Source: Deltaproteobacteria bacterium (GTDB lineage: Bacteria; Bdellovibrionota_B; Oligoflexia; Oligoflexales; Bog-1112). Taken from it: a DNA stretch of 32,347 nucleotides. The notes below the pieces were generated by a model, which made no database searches, had not been told where the DNA came from, and saw only the letters and a program-made list of their open reading frames with translations. The stretch is from positions 1 to 32,347 of the forward strand of contig CANJLI010000023.1 in assembly GCA_947475005.1 (NCBI GenBank), written 5' to 3'. Below, one piece after another: positions 21,706-30,629 of the stretch (the stretch's first letter is position 1; each line of letters starts with the position of its first letter). The position numbers and the translations under genes are program-made.

Positions 21706-24700
21706 GATACTGAATGCGTGTATGGAGTATATTTTGTAGATCTTTCATGCACGCATCACTGACAGCAATTCTTTTGTCACAAGAAAAAAGAAGGCTTGCG
21801 TGTTCGAAACGAAGGGTAAGCTCTACCTCTACAGATCCCGGGTGAGTGTCGAGACAATTTGAAAGCCTGTAAAAAAAATCGGTAGATGGGATTTTTTCGC
21901 TTTGTAAAACCGAAGAGATTTTTCGAACTTGCTTCTCTCTGAGTGAGGATAGTGAGCTAATTTCATCCAACAAAAATCGGAATCCATTCCCATCCATCCC
22001 TGCAGAGACAGAACCTTCGCATAATACAGGCGTACGTAGTGGTGGCATGGTTTCTGGTTTTACTTTATCTCCGAATAAAATCGCTTCTACAGAGTGAGAG
22101 GCATCTTCAATACGAACAAATGCCATTAATGTGCCTTTTTTGGTCCTCTTATAGGTAACGGCTTCCAAGAATCCCACCATTCGCACACTTTTTCTTTGAA
22201 ACGGTTTTCCATCGGTAGGGACCAAATTGCCAAGGTCTTTGATTTTGGCATTGGAAAAGCAGCGTTGATCTTCCACAAAAGAATTGAAAGGATGGGTGGT
22301 GAAATATACACCCAACAGCCTTTTTTCTTCTAAGAGGTGCTCAAATTGCCATTTTTTTTCTTCTGTCTTTTCATTGGGCCATAGTAAAGAACGAGAAGTT
22401 GGTGCTGCAGTCAGAGAGGACATAGCAAATAGATTGCGTTGGCCGGACCGTTTGGACTCATGGTGTTTAATACTAAACTGCATCCATGCTTCTGCGTGGT
22501 CCATAAGAAACTGTCTCGTATATCCAAAGGCGTCGAAAGTTCCGACGGATGCCAAGAGTTGCAAGGTTTTCTTTCCTAGTTTGCTGAGTTCCACCCGATG
22601 GGCAAGGTCTGCAAGGTCTTGAAAAGGCCCATCTGCCAGTCTGGATTCTACAATTGGTCGTACAGCTGCTTCTCCGATGCCCTTGATGGCAGCAAGGCCG
22701 AATCGAATTTGATTCTTACCCGGTACGGAAAACACAACTTCAGAGGCTTGCACACAAGGAGGCAATATTTCGATCTTTTGTCGCTGGGCATCTTCAATAT
22801 ACCGTACAACCTTTTCGGTATTGTCCAGATCGCAGGTCATACTGGCTGCGAAGAAAGGCTCAGGGAAGTAGGTTTTGAGATATGCGGTTTGATAGCTTAC
22901 CAAGCCATAGGCGGCAGAGTGGCTCTTGTTAAATCCGTAGTTGGCAAACTCTGCCATCAGGTCGAATATTTCCTCGGCAATCTTACTATCAACCTGGTTG
23001 TCAGAGGCGCCTTGCAAAAAACGATCCTTTTGCTGGGCCATTTCTTCTGCGATTTTTTTACCCATGGCACGACGTAATAGATCTGCTTCCCCCAAACTGT
23101 AGGAGGCAAGAACAGCTGCAATTTTTTGCACCTGTTCTTGATACAAAATCATGCCATAGGTGTCACGCAGGATGGGTTCCAGCAACGGATGCAAGTAGGT
23201 GATGGCTTGCCTGCCGTGCTTACGTTCTACAAAGTCATCCACCATCCCAGAGCCCAAAGGTCCAGGTCGAAAGAGAGCTACCAAGGCGATGATGTCTTCA
23301 AAGGTAGAGGGTTTGAGTTTGAGAATCAGTTGCGTGATTCCACCCCCTTCACATTGGAAGATGCCACAAGTATGCCCTGCAGAGAGAAGCTGGAACACTG
23401 CTTCTTGCTGCAAAGGAATGGTTCGAATATCAAAGTCTGTATCAGGGCCTTGCCGCACCAATTGCACAGCTTTGTGGATGACAGTAAGGGTTTTTAATCC
23501 CAAAAAGTCAAACTTCACCAAGCCTACTTTTTCCGTGGGCTTCATCTCATACTGAGTGATGAGTGTCTTTCCATCGGTGGTATAGATCGGCAGATAATCC
23601 GTCATATCCGTAGCAGAGATCACAATCCCTGCGGCATGTACGGAAGTATGGCTCACGAGACCTTCAAGCTGCATGGCAGAATCCATACAGGTTTGTAGTT
23701 CTTCATCCTTGTTCATGGCCTCTTGCAAGCGAGGCTCCATCTCCAAGGCTTTCTCCAAGGTCATTCCCAAATCAGGGGGAAACAACTTGGTAAAGACATC
23801 TACACGGGAGTAGGCGAGGTTCATGGCACGACCCACACTCTTCACTGCAGCTTTGGCCTGCATTTTTCCGAAGGTGGTGATCTGGGCCAATCGGTTGGCC
23901 CCATACTTTTGCAAACAGTAGGCGATGACTTCGTCACGACGCCATTGGCAAAAATCGATATCAAAATCGGGCATGGAGACCCGTTCTGGATTTAAAAATC
24001 GCTCAAAGATCAGCGTATAGGGAATCGGATCGATGTCGGTAATCTGCAAGGCATAGGCCACTAGAGAACCAGCTCCAGATCCTCGTCCCGGTCCTACGGG
24101 AATATCTTGCTTCTTTGCCCATCCGATAAAATCTTGCACGATAAGAAAGTAATCACAAAAGCCCATATCGATGATCACCGTAAGCTCATACGCCAATCGG
24201 TCCCGATACTCTTTGTATTTTTCCTCCGTGAAGGTGCCATCGGGGTATAGCTTCACAAGGAGGTTCAATCGATCTTCCAATCCCTCTTGTGCCAATCGAC
24301 GTAGTGCATCTACAGGTGCTTCCCCTGTGCCCAAATCGATCTTGGGTAGGAAGTATTCTCCCATTGGAATCTTGAGACCGCTACAGGCAGCTGCAATGTC
24401 ATTGCTCGCAGAAAGAGATTTGGGCCATTGTGCAAAAGCGAGGGTCATCTCTTCGGCAGATAGGAGATGAAACCGACTCTGACGCAGACGTTTGCGGATG
24501 TCTTTTAAGGTTAGCTTGTTCTTGATGGCCACGGCTAAGGCGTGGATCTCTTTGTGCTCTACATCCAAGTAGTGGGCATCTGCCGTTGCCACATAGGGAA
24601 GATCATAGTGGGTGGCAGCTTCTACCAACCGCTCAATAAGAGCCCTTTGTCCCGGAAGTTGGTTGTCCGTGAGCTCCACATAGACACTCTGGGGCTCAAA

Positions 24701-25273
24701 ATGCGTGCGCAGATCAGAGGCGAAAGCAGAGAGCTCGGCTCCCAAGGGAGAATCCTCAGAAAAAAGCGGGGCATCTGTCAAAAGACTTTGGGCCATGTGC
24801 TTTACAAGAAATCCAAAGAGACCCATCTGACAAGCCGAGAGAACAAAAAGGCCTTCTGTGTGGGCGTATAACTCCGACAACGGCACAAGGGGGACCTCTT
24901 GAAGGTTCCCCCCTAAATATCCCAGTGAGGCAAGTTTGAGCAGGTTGCGATACCCCGTGAGATTCTTTGCGAGCAGCACCAGATGAAAAGCTGGAGGGAG
25001 CGGTAGCTCCAGGGTCGCAGCGAGGGCTACCAAACTTTCGGGAGCACGATGGTAGATCTCGATTCCCAAGATGGACTGAATGCCGTGGGCTTTGGCTTCT
25101 TGGTAGAACTCGATGGCAGCGTGCATGTTTCCATGATCGGTGAGGGCTACATGGGTATGTCCCCGTTCTTTGACTCGTTGAATGAGATCGCGAATCTTGA
25201 TGGTGCCATCAAAGAGGGAGTATTCAGAATGAACATGGAGATGAGTGAAAGGTGCAATTTCTACGGCTGTCAT
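21698..25273 (-). CDS. dnaE: DNA polymerase III alpha subunit
   Basis: This is the replicative polymerase, 1191 residues, close to the E. coli length (1160). It has an N-terminal PHP domain ('THLHVHSEYSLFDG', 'HVALTDHGNMHAA'), the polymerase palm with the two metal-binding aspartates in 'MPDFDIDF', the third catalytic Asp in 'KFDFLGLKTLT', the 'GPGRGSGAGSLVAY' motif, a helix-hairpin-helix region ('GLAAIKGIGEAAV') and a C-terminal OB fold ('VRMVGFLEAV'). All catalytic residues are present, and the family's PHP residues look largely kept. The ATG lies three bases after the stop of the KamA-family gene, so the two are probably one transcript. The ribosome site is weak and sits in the end of that gene. 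Confidence 0.97.
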   Translation of the reverse strand: MTAVEIAPFTHLHVHSEYSLFDGTIKIRDLIQRVKERGHTHVALTDHGNMHAAIEFYQEAKAHGIQSILGIEIYHRAPESLVALAATLELPLPPAFHLVLLAKNLTGYRNLLKLASLGYLGGNLQEVPLVPLSELYAHTEGLFVLSACQMGLFGFLVKHMAQSLLTDAPLFSEDSPLGAELSAFASDLRTHFEPQSVYVELTDNQLPGQRALIERLVEAATHYDLPYVATADAHYLDVEHKEIHALAVAIKNKLTLKDIRKRLRQSRFHLLSAEEMTLAFAQWPKSLSASNDIAAACSGLKIPMGEYFLPKIDLGTGEAPVDALRRLAQEGLEDRLNLLVKLYPDGTFTEEKYKEYRDRLAYELTVIIDMGFCDYFLIVQDFIGWAKKQDIPVGPGRGSGAGSLVAYALQITDIDPIPYTLIFERFLNPERVSMPDFDIDFCQWRRDEVIAYCLQKYGANRLAQITTFGKMQAKAAVKSVGRAMNLAYSRVDVFTKLFPPDLGMTLEKALEMEPRLQEAMNKDEELQTCMDSAMQLEGLVSHTSVHAAGIVISATDMTDYLPIYTTDGKTLITQYEMKPTEKVGLVKFDFLGLKTLTVIHKAVQLVRQGPDTDFDIRTIPLQQEAVFQLLSAGHTCGIFQCEGGGITQLILKLKPSTFEDIIALVALFRPGPLGSGMVDDFVERKHGRQAITYLHPLLEPILRDTYGMILYQEQVQKIAAVLASYSLGEADLLRRAMGKKIAEEMAQQKDRFLQGASDNQVDSKIAEEIFDLMAEFANYGFNKSHSAAYGLVSYQTAYLKTYFPEPFFAASMTCDLDNTEKVVRYIEDAQRQKIEILPPCVQASEVVFSVPGKNQIRFGLAAIKGIGEAAVRPIVESRLADGPFQDLADLAHRVELSKLGKKTLQLLASVGTFDAFGYTRQFLMDHAEAWMQFSIKHHESKRSGQRNLFAMSSLTAAPTSRSLLWPNEKTEEKKWQFEHLLEEKRLLGVYFTTHPFNSFVEDQRCFSNAKIKDLGNLVPTDGKPFQRKSVRMVGFLEAVTYKRTKKGTLMAFVRIEDASHSVEAILFGDKVKPETMPPLRTPVLCEGSVSAGMDGNGFRFLLDEISSLSSLREKQVRKISSVLQSEKIPSTDFFYRLSNCLDTHPGSVEVELTLRFEHASLLFSCDKRIAVSDACMKDLQNILHTRIQYHA

Positions 25274-25276
25274 ACG

Positions 25277-26476
25277 TTACCACGCCCCTTTCTCTCGCCA
25301 AATTTCTCCGTGTAAATCCTCGAGGAGGAGATCCTTTCCCTCTTTTCCCAGCACATGATTGTGGGTCAAGGGCACTTTCCCAGAGGGTGTATCGAGTACA
25401 TATGTGGGAATGGCAAGGCCACTGAGCTTACCCCGTAAGCCCTTCATAATGGCAAGACCCGTTTCCACAGAAGGACGCAGATGAGCGGTGCCAGCTACCA
25501 AATGGGGGTGGAAGAGATAATACGGACGTACACGAAACCGAACCAAGGTACGACATAGGTCATGCATTTTTTCCACGGTATCGTTTACCCCTCGCAAGAA
25601 CACGGACTGATTGCCTACGGGAATCCCGTGATTGACTAGCAACTCGATGGCATGCTTGGCTTCGGGTGTGAGCTCTAGGGCACTGTTGAAGTGGGTGTTG
25701 AGCCACACCGGATGGTAGCGTTGGATCATCTCTACCAGTTCCGTGGTAATGCGATAGGGTAACGCTACAGGGGTGCGCGTATGGATGCGGATGATTTCCA
25801 CATGGGGAATGGAACGGAGGCGTTGCAACAATTCCTCGATGGCCCCATCGGAAGCGATGAGGGGATCTCCACCCGTAATTAGTACATCGCGAATCGAGGG
25901 TTGAGAGGCAATATAAGCGATACCTCGGTCGATAATTTGTCGATTGAAATGAAGTCCCGTTTCCTCGTCTCTGCGCTTGCGGTAGCAGTAGCGACAGTAA
26001 ACCGGACACAGCATGGCCACGCAAAAGGCCACGCGATCGGGGTATACGTGTACCACTTCACGTACGGGAGAATGGTCTACCTCGTAAAGAGGATCTTCCA
26101 TACCGAGGGCGTCGGACATTTCTTCTTTGCGAGGGATTACTTGGAGCCGTAACGCTTCCTGCAGAGCAGGATCCGTTTGTGCAATAAGAGCTGCATAGTA
26201 GGGAGTTACACCGGTGCGAAATAGAGCCTGGCTTTCTGTTAGACCCTCCTGCTCGGAAGGGGACAGAGCCAAGTATGCTTGTAAATCCTCCAGAGCTTGG
26301 CATTGATGACGCATCTGCCAGCGCCAATTGGCAAACTTTTCTACGGGTACACCGAGCATAGCAGCGCCGCGAAACGTAAGAGAAGTGGGGTCTTCCCAGT
26401 AGGCGGGCTTGTCCACGTCGATGGGATCTACCAAGTGCAGCGGGGAGGCTATATTCAACGGCGTACTCACAGTCAT
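25277..26476 (-). CDS. KamA-family radical SAM aminomutase-like protein
   Basis: The 399-residue protein has the radical SAM cluster motif C157-PVY-C161-RY-C164, 'TGGDPL' (201-206) and 'RIHTRTP' (230-236), as in lysine 2,3-aminomutase, plus the C-terminal PLP lysine K367 in 'DTPSGKVPL'. Lysine 2,3-aminomutase binds the substrate side-chain amine with two aspartates (D293 and D330, clostridial numbering). Here the second is kept (D362) but the first is His (H325 in 'LFHPHLVAGTAHLR'), so the substrate may not be lysine. EpmB-type enzymes (EF-P lysylation) are shorter at the C-terminus. I use the ATG at 26474-26476; a GTG two codons later has better spacing from AAGAGA. It is divergent from bioB and precedes dnaE. 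Confidence 0.87.
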   Translation of the reverse strand: MTVSTPLNIASPLHLVDPIDVDKPAYWEDPTSLTFRGAAMLGVPVEKFANWRWQMRHQCQALEDLQAYLALSPSEQEGLTESQALFRTGVTPYYAALIAQTDPALQEALRLQVIPRKEEMSDALGMEDPLYEVDHSPVREVVHVYPDRVAFCVAMLCPVYCRYCYRKRRDEETGLHFNRQIIDRGIAYIASQPSIRDVLITGGDPLIASDGAIEELLQRLRSIPHVEIIRIHTRTPVALPYRITTELVEMIQRYHPVWLNTHFNSALELTPEAKHAIELLVNHGIPVGNQSVFLRGVNDTVEKMHDLCRTLVRFRVRPYYLFHPHLVAGTAHLRPSVETGLAIMKGLRGKLSGLAIPTYVLDTPSGKVPLTHNHVLGKEGKDLLLEDLHGEIWREKGAW

Positions 26477-26628
26477 TCTCTTGCGTATCAGTATGGATAT
26501 GGGCACCCACTCTACTGGAAATTCCGCGATAAGTGAAGGCAAAGGTGATGCACTCCGTGCTTTCCTTCTGCCCTAAAAATAGATACGCTCCTGCTATCAA
26601 AGAAAAAAATAGAGACATAGGAAGTACC

Positions 26629-27603
26629 ATGGCCGAATGGACCGTTTCCAGCATATCTGCCCTCTATCATCGAGAGCTTCTCGGTTTACTATTTGAAGCT
26701 GCTCGGGTACACCAGCAGCATTTCAAACCGGGAGAAATCCAAGTTAATCACCTGGTTTCCGTAAAAACCGGTGGATGTCCGGAGGATTGCAGTTATTGTC
26801 CCCAGGCCGCTCGCTACAACACTGGCATAAAAAAACACGGACTGATGTCTCGGGAAGAAGTGCGCACTCGTGCCGAAGAGGCGAAGGAAATGGGTGCCTC
26901 GCGGGTTTGTTTGGGTGCTGCATGGCGCGAGGTAAAGGACAACGATCAGTTCGACCGCGTTATCGATATGGTAAAAGATATCAAGTCGTTGGGGATGGAA
27001 ACCTGCTGTACCTTGGGCCTTCTTACCCAAGCTCAGGCAGACCGCCTCAAAGAAGCGGGTTTACACGCCTACAACCACAACCTCGATACGTCGCCTGAGC
27101 ATTATGGCAAGATCATTTCTACGCGCCAATTTGAGGACCGCATTCGAACGCTGACTCACGTGAAGAATGCAGACCTTCAAGTATGCTGCGGCGGAATTTT
27201 GGGACTTGGGGAAACGGAAGAAGATCGCATCCAGTTTCTCTTTGCCCTCACCCAGCTGGAAGGGCCGCCCGAATCGATTCCCATCAACACCCTCTACGCA
27301 GTACCAGGGACTCCGCTTGAGAACCAAGCGCCGATCTCGATTTGGGAGCTGGTGCGTATGATCGCAACGACACGGATCATATTTCCTACTGCAATGATCC
27401 GCATGTCAGCAGGTCGAGAAAAACGAAGCCTCGAGGATCAAACCCTTTGCTTTCTTGCGGGGGCCAACTCCTTGTTCATCGGTGAAAAGCTACTCACTAT
27501 CGCAAATCCGTTGCCAGAAGCTGATCACCATATGTTTACCCATTTGGGATTAACGCCCAAGGCCCCTTTCTCTGGTAGTCGTCATGCTGACGCCCCTCAC
27601 TGA
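26629..27603 (+). CDS. bioB: Biotin synthase
   Basis: This radical SAM enzyme inserts sulfur into dethiobiotin, the last step of biotin synthesis. The 324-residue protein (usual length 320-350) has the 4Fe-4S motif C50-PED-C54-SY-C57, the 'NHNLDTSPEHYG' and 'CCGGILGLGE' motifs and the 2Fe-2S-linked arginine in 'IRMSAGRE'. The reading frame extends 32 codons upstream, but the ATG at 26629 has TAGGAAG just before it and matches the normal N-terminus. It is the first gene of the operon. The 152 bases between it and the divergent KamA-family gene contain no BirA operator that I can recognise and no good promoter. Its 3' end overlaps bioF by 20 bases. Confidence 0.97.
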   Translation: MAEWTVSSISALYHRELLGLLFEAARVHQQHFKPGEIQVNHLVSVKTGGCPEDCSYCPQAARYNTGIKKHGLMSREEVRTRAEEAKEMGASRVCLGAAWREVKDNDQFDRVIDMVKDIKSLGMETCCTLGLLTQAQADRLKEAGLHAYNHNLDTSPEHYGKIISTRQFEDRIRTLTHVKNADLQVCCGGILGLGETEEDRIQFLFALTQLEGPPESIPINTLYAVPGTPLENQAPISIWELVRMIATTRIIFPTAMIRMSAGREKRSLEDQTLCFLAGANSLFIGEKLLTIANPLPEADHHMFTHLGLTPKAPFSGSRHADAPH

Positions 27604-28699
27604 ACGGTGGCACAGTCAGCTGGAAGCTCGTAAGCGAACCTATACGTTGCGCAGGTTGCCAGAAGTGATGCCTCGGGGAATTGATTTTGCTTCCAATGAT
27701 TATTTGGGCTTTGCGAGAGAACCATTACCTGCAGAACTCTTTGAAGGCCCTCAGTTTTCAGGAGCCACGGGGAGTCGACTGCTTACGGGTAATCGTGAAG
27801 CCACAGAAGCTCTTGAGGCACAGTGGGCCATCTATTTACAGGGGGAGGCAGCGCTGCTGTTTTCCTCGGGCTACGCTCTTAATAGCGGGATCTTTAGTGC
27901 TCTGTGTCAACCGGAGGATATCCTCTTGGTGGACGAAGCGGCACATGCTTCCTTGAAAGCAGGCTGTCGATTGAGTCGGGCTGCGCTCTACTATTTTCGT
28001 CATAACGATTTGTTTCATCTGCAAACCAAATTGGCTCGTTTGCATTTGGCACGTAAGCCTCATCAGGCCATCGTGATTGTAGTGGAAAGTTTGTATTCCA
28101 TGGATGGGGATGTGGCTCCTTTGCGAGAAGTAGTGGAACTGGCAGAAACCTACAATGCCCACGTGGTGGTGGATGAAGCTCACGGTTTGGGCACCTTGGG
28201 TACCGGTCGTGGACTTAGTGTGGATGCTGGAGTTGCCTCTCGGTGCCTGGCTCGCATCTATGGTTTTGGCAAAGCATTGGGATGTCAAGGTGCAGTGGTG
28301 GTCGGTTCTTCGCTTCTGCGAGACATGGTGGTGAATTTCTGTCCGTCCTTTCTCTACACCACGGCACTGAGCCCTGTGTTACAGACGATGATCAAATATC
28401 GATTGCACCAGCTACAAGCAGAGCCTCATCGCATTACCCAGCTCCAGCAAAATATTGCCTACGCACAGGTACAAAGTCCCATCGTGAGTTTTCGTCCTCC
28501 AAGGGGGATCTCTGTGCATGCCCTTGTGCAAGAGGTGCAACGCAAAGGGTTTTGGGTGTTTCCCATCGTGAGTCCTACGGTGCAACGGGGTACGGAGCGT
28601 ATTCGCATTTGTCTCCATGCTATGCACACAAAAACACAGATCGATGCCTTGTGGGAAGCTTTGGGTAGCCGTGAGCTCTCTATGGAAAGGGAGATGTAA
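27584..28699 (+). CDS. bioF: 8-amino-7-oxononanoate synthase
   Basis: This PLP enzyme condenses pimeloyl-ACP (or pimeloyl-CoA) with L-alanine to give KAPA, the first ring-building step of biotin synthesis. The 371-residue protein has 'ASNDYLGFA' (36-44), 'GSRLLTGN' (63-70), the D-E-A-H motif 'VVVDEAHGLGTLG' (194-206) and the PLP lysine K230 in 'YGFGKALG'. The ATG at 27584 lies inside the end of bioB (20-base overlap), with only a weak ribosome site, so translation is probably coupled. bioD starts directly after its stop codon. 2-amino-3-ketobutyrate ligase is a close relative, but the operon settles the assignment. Confidence 0.95.
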   Translation: MLTPLTERWHSQLEARKRTYTLRRLPEVMPRGIDFASNDYLGFAREPLPAELFEGPQFSGATGSRLLTGNREATEALEAQWAIYLQGEAALLFSSGYALNSGIFSALCQPEDILLVDEAAHASLKAGCRLSRAALYYFRHNDLFHLQTKLARLHLARKPHQAIVIVVESLYSMDGDVAPLREVVELAETYNAHVVVDEAHGLGTLGTGRGLSVDAGVASRCLARIYGFGKALGCQGAVVVGSSLLRDMVVNFCPSFLYTTALSPVLQTMIKYRLHQLQAEPHRITQLQQNIAYAQVQSPIVSFRPPRGISVHALVQEVQRKGFWVFPIVSPTVQRGTERIRICLHAMHTKTQIDALWEALGSRELSMEREM

Positions 28700-29422
28700 A
28701 TGCCAGCGCCTCGTTTTTTTGTTACAGGCATCGGTACAGAGGTTGGAAAAACCGCAGTGGCTTCTGTGCTGGTGGAGGCTTTGCGAGCTGATTATTGGAA
28801 GCCGGTTCAATGCGGGGAATTGGAAGCCAGTGATACCCATACCATACAAGGAAGAGTTTCTTTTCCTGTGCAATGTTACCCCGAACGATATCGATTGCGT
28901 GCACTGAAGAGCCCCCATCAAGCTGCTGCTGCAGAAGGAGTTTTGATTGAGCTGTCTGATTTTGAACTTCCAAAAACAGACAATGCGTTGATCGTGGAAG
29001 GAGCAGGGGGCGTATTGGTTCCTCTCAATGATTCGAACACGATGTTGGATTTGATGAAGCAGCTGCAGCTGCCGGTGATTATTGTGACTCGTAACTATCT
29101 TGGTAGTTTGAACCATACCTTTCTCACGGTAGAGGTGCTCAGGCAAAGAGGCATTCCCATTGCAGGCTTGGTTTTTAATGGTCCCTTCGATGCGGAACTC
29201 GAGCCCTTTGTCTCTCGAAAAACTGAACTCCCCATTCTCTTTCGCATGGATACTCATGCGATGCTGACACTTGATATTGTTAAAAGCTATGCAGATTCTC
29301 TACGAGGTACACTTTTCAATGACGACAACTCAATATTTGCTCCAAGCGGACAAAAACCATATTTGGCATCCGTACACCCAACATCAAATTGCCCCGGATC
29401 CTCTCCCCATTGTGCGAGCTGA
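28700..29422 (+). CDS. bioD: Dethiobiotin synthetase
   Basis: This ATP-dependent enzyme closes the ureido ring of dethiobiotin from DAPA and CO2. The P-loop 'GIGTEVGKT' (10-18) and 'VEGAGGVLVPL' mark it. At 240 residues it is slightly long. The family-like part ends near residue 207 ('DIVKSYADSLRG'); the last ~34 residues are read through the start of bioA in another frame and do not look like BioD. The overlap with bioA is 104 bases (29319-29422), which is unusual and may reflect loss of an original stop codon. The ATG follows the bioF stop with no gap. Confidence 0.93.
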   Translation: MPAPRFFVTGIGTEVGKTAVASVLVEALRADYWKPVQCGELEASDTHTIQGRVSFPVQCYPERYRLRALKSPHQAAAAEGVLIELSDFELPKTDNALIVEGAGGVLVPLNDSNTMLDLMKQLQLPVIIVTRNYLGSLNHTFLTVEVLRQRGIPIAGLVFNGPFDAELEPFVSRKTELPILFRMDTHAMLTLDIVKSYADSLRGTLFNDDNSIFAPSGQKPYLASVHPTSNCPGSSPHCAS

Positions 29423-30629
29423 AGGGGCCTATCTTTATGATGTAGAAGGGGTGGCGAGATTGGATGGAATCAGTTCGTGGTGGTGCAACCTCCATGGGCA
29501 CTGTCATCCGTATCTGGTAGAGAAAATTTCTGCGCAACTCGCGACCCTCGATCACATTCAATTCGGGGACCTGACTCACGAGGGGGCTATTACCTTGGCC
29601 CAACGGGTGCTGGCTCATTTTCCTGCATCTTTCACTAAGGTATTTTACTCGGATAACGGTTCTACGGCAGTTGAAGTTGCCCTCAAAATGGCTGTGCAAT
29701 ACGCGAGTTTGCAAGGCACACCCAAGACCAAGTTTATTGCCTTTCGAAATGGGTACCATGGGGACACTTTCGGTGCTATGTCCGTAAGTGATAGCGACGG
29801 ATCCTTTTCAGCTCCTTTTCGCCCGTTGCTTTTTGAAACTTTCTATATCGACCCCCCGTTGCGAGGAAGTGGAGAAGAAAGCCTCGGACAGTTGGAAAGG
29901 ATTTTGGACGTTCACGGTAAAGATATCGCAGGTTTTATCTTTGAGCCTATCGTTCAAGGTGTAGCGGGTATGCACATGCAAGATCCGGCTCGACTGGATC
30001 AGTTGCTTGCACTTTGTAAATCCTATGGGGTTTTGTGTATTGCGGATGAGGTGATGACAGGATTTGGTCGTACGGGCAAATTTTTTGCTTGCGATTACTT
30101 GCAGGAAAAACCGGATCTCGTTTGTTTGTCCAAAGGTCTGACTGGTGGGCTCCTACCTTTAAGTATGACAGTGTGCACCCAGCAGATTTACGAGGGCTTT
30201 CTCTCGGAAAATCCGGCCCATTCTTTCCTCCATGGGCATACCTATATGGGTAATCCCATCGCTTGTGCAGCGGCTCATGCCAGCTTGGACCTTTTGGAAT
30301 CACCGGAGTGCTTGGCCTCCATCGAGAGGATTTCTCGTAGTCACCAAACTTTTATCGAGGCATTGCCAAGAGATCCAAGCCCGCTTGTGCATCCTCGGTC
30401 TCAGGGTACGATTTTGGCTATGGAGATTAAAACACCCGCGTCTACAGGATATTTTAATACGGCAAGCCATGCACTGCGTCGGTATTTTTTTGATCGCAAG
30501 ATCTTGTTGCGACCTTTGGGAAATTGTCTCTATGTGATGCCTCCGTATTGTACCACCCAGCAAGATTTAGAACCTTTGTACCAGGGTATCTTGGATCTAC
30601 AAAAGGAGGCCCCATGGAAGAACAGCTAA
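29319..30629 (+). CDS. bioA: Adenosylmethionine-8-amino-7-oxononanoate aminotransferase
   Basis: This PLP aminotransferase makes DAPA from KAPA with SAM as amino donor. The 436-residue protein has the BioA signature 'SSWWCNLHGHCHP' (52-64), the class III pattern 'ADEVMTGFGRTG' (242-253) and PLP lysine K272 in 'LSKGLTGG'. The start chosen, ATG at 29319 ('MTTTQYLLQADKNHIWHPYT'), matches the family N-terminus. It lies within the end of bioD, with GAGG about 12 bases upstream. No other in-frame Met is near. Its 3' end overlaps the di-iron protein gene by 16 bases. Confidence 0.96.
   Translation: MTTTQYLLQADKNHIWHPYTQHQIAPDPLPIVRAEGAYLYDVEGVARLDGISSWWCNLHGHCHPYLVEKISAQLATLDHIQFGDLTHEGAITLAQRVLAHFPASFTKVFYSDNGSTAVEVALKMAVQYASLQGTPKTKFIAFRNGYHGDTFGAMSVSDSDGSFSAPFRPLLFETFYIDPPLRGSGEESLGQLERILDVHGKDIAGFIFEPIVQGVAGMHMQDPARLDQLLALCKSYGVLCIADEVMTGFGRTGKFFACDYLQEKPDLVCLSKGLTGGLLPLSMTVCTQQIYEGFLSENPAHSFLHGHTYMGNPIACAAAHASLDLLESPECLASIERISRSHQTFIEALPRDPSPLVHPRSQGTILAMEIKTPASTGYFNTASHALRRYFFDRKILLRPLGNCLYVMPPYCTTQQDLEPLYQGILDLQKEAPWKNS

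Noticed and set aside
26477-26628. BirA operator upstream of bioB
   Set aside because: No TTGTAAACC-type dyad or other convincing inverted repeat was found in the kamA-bioB gap.
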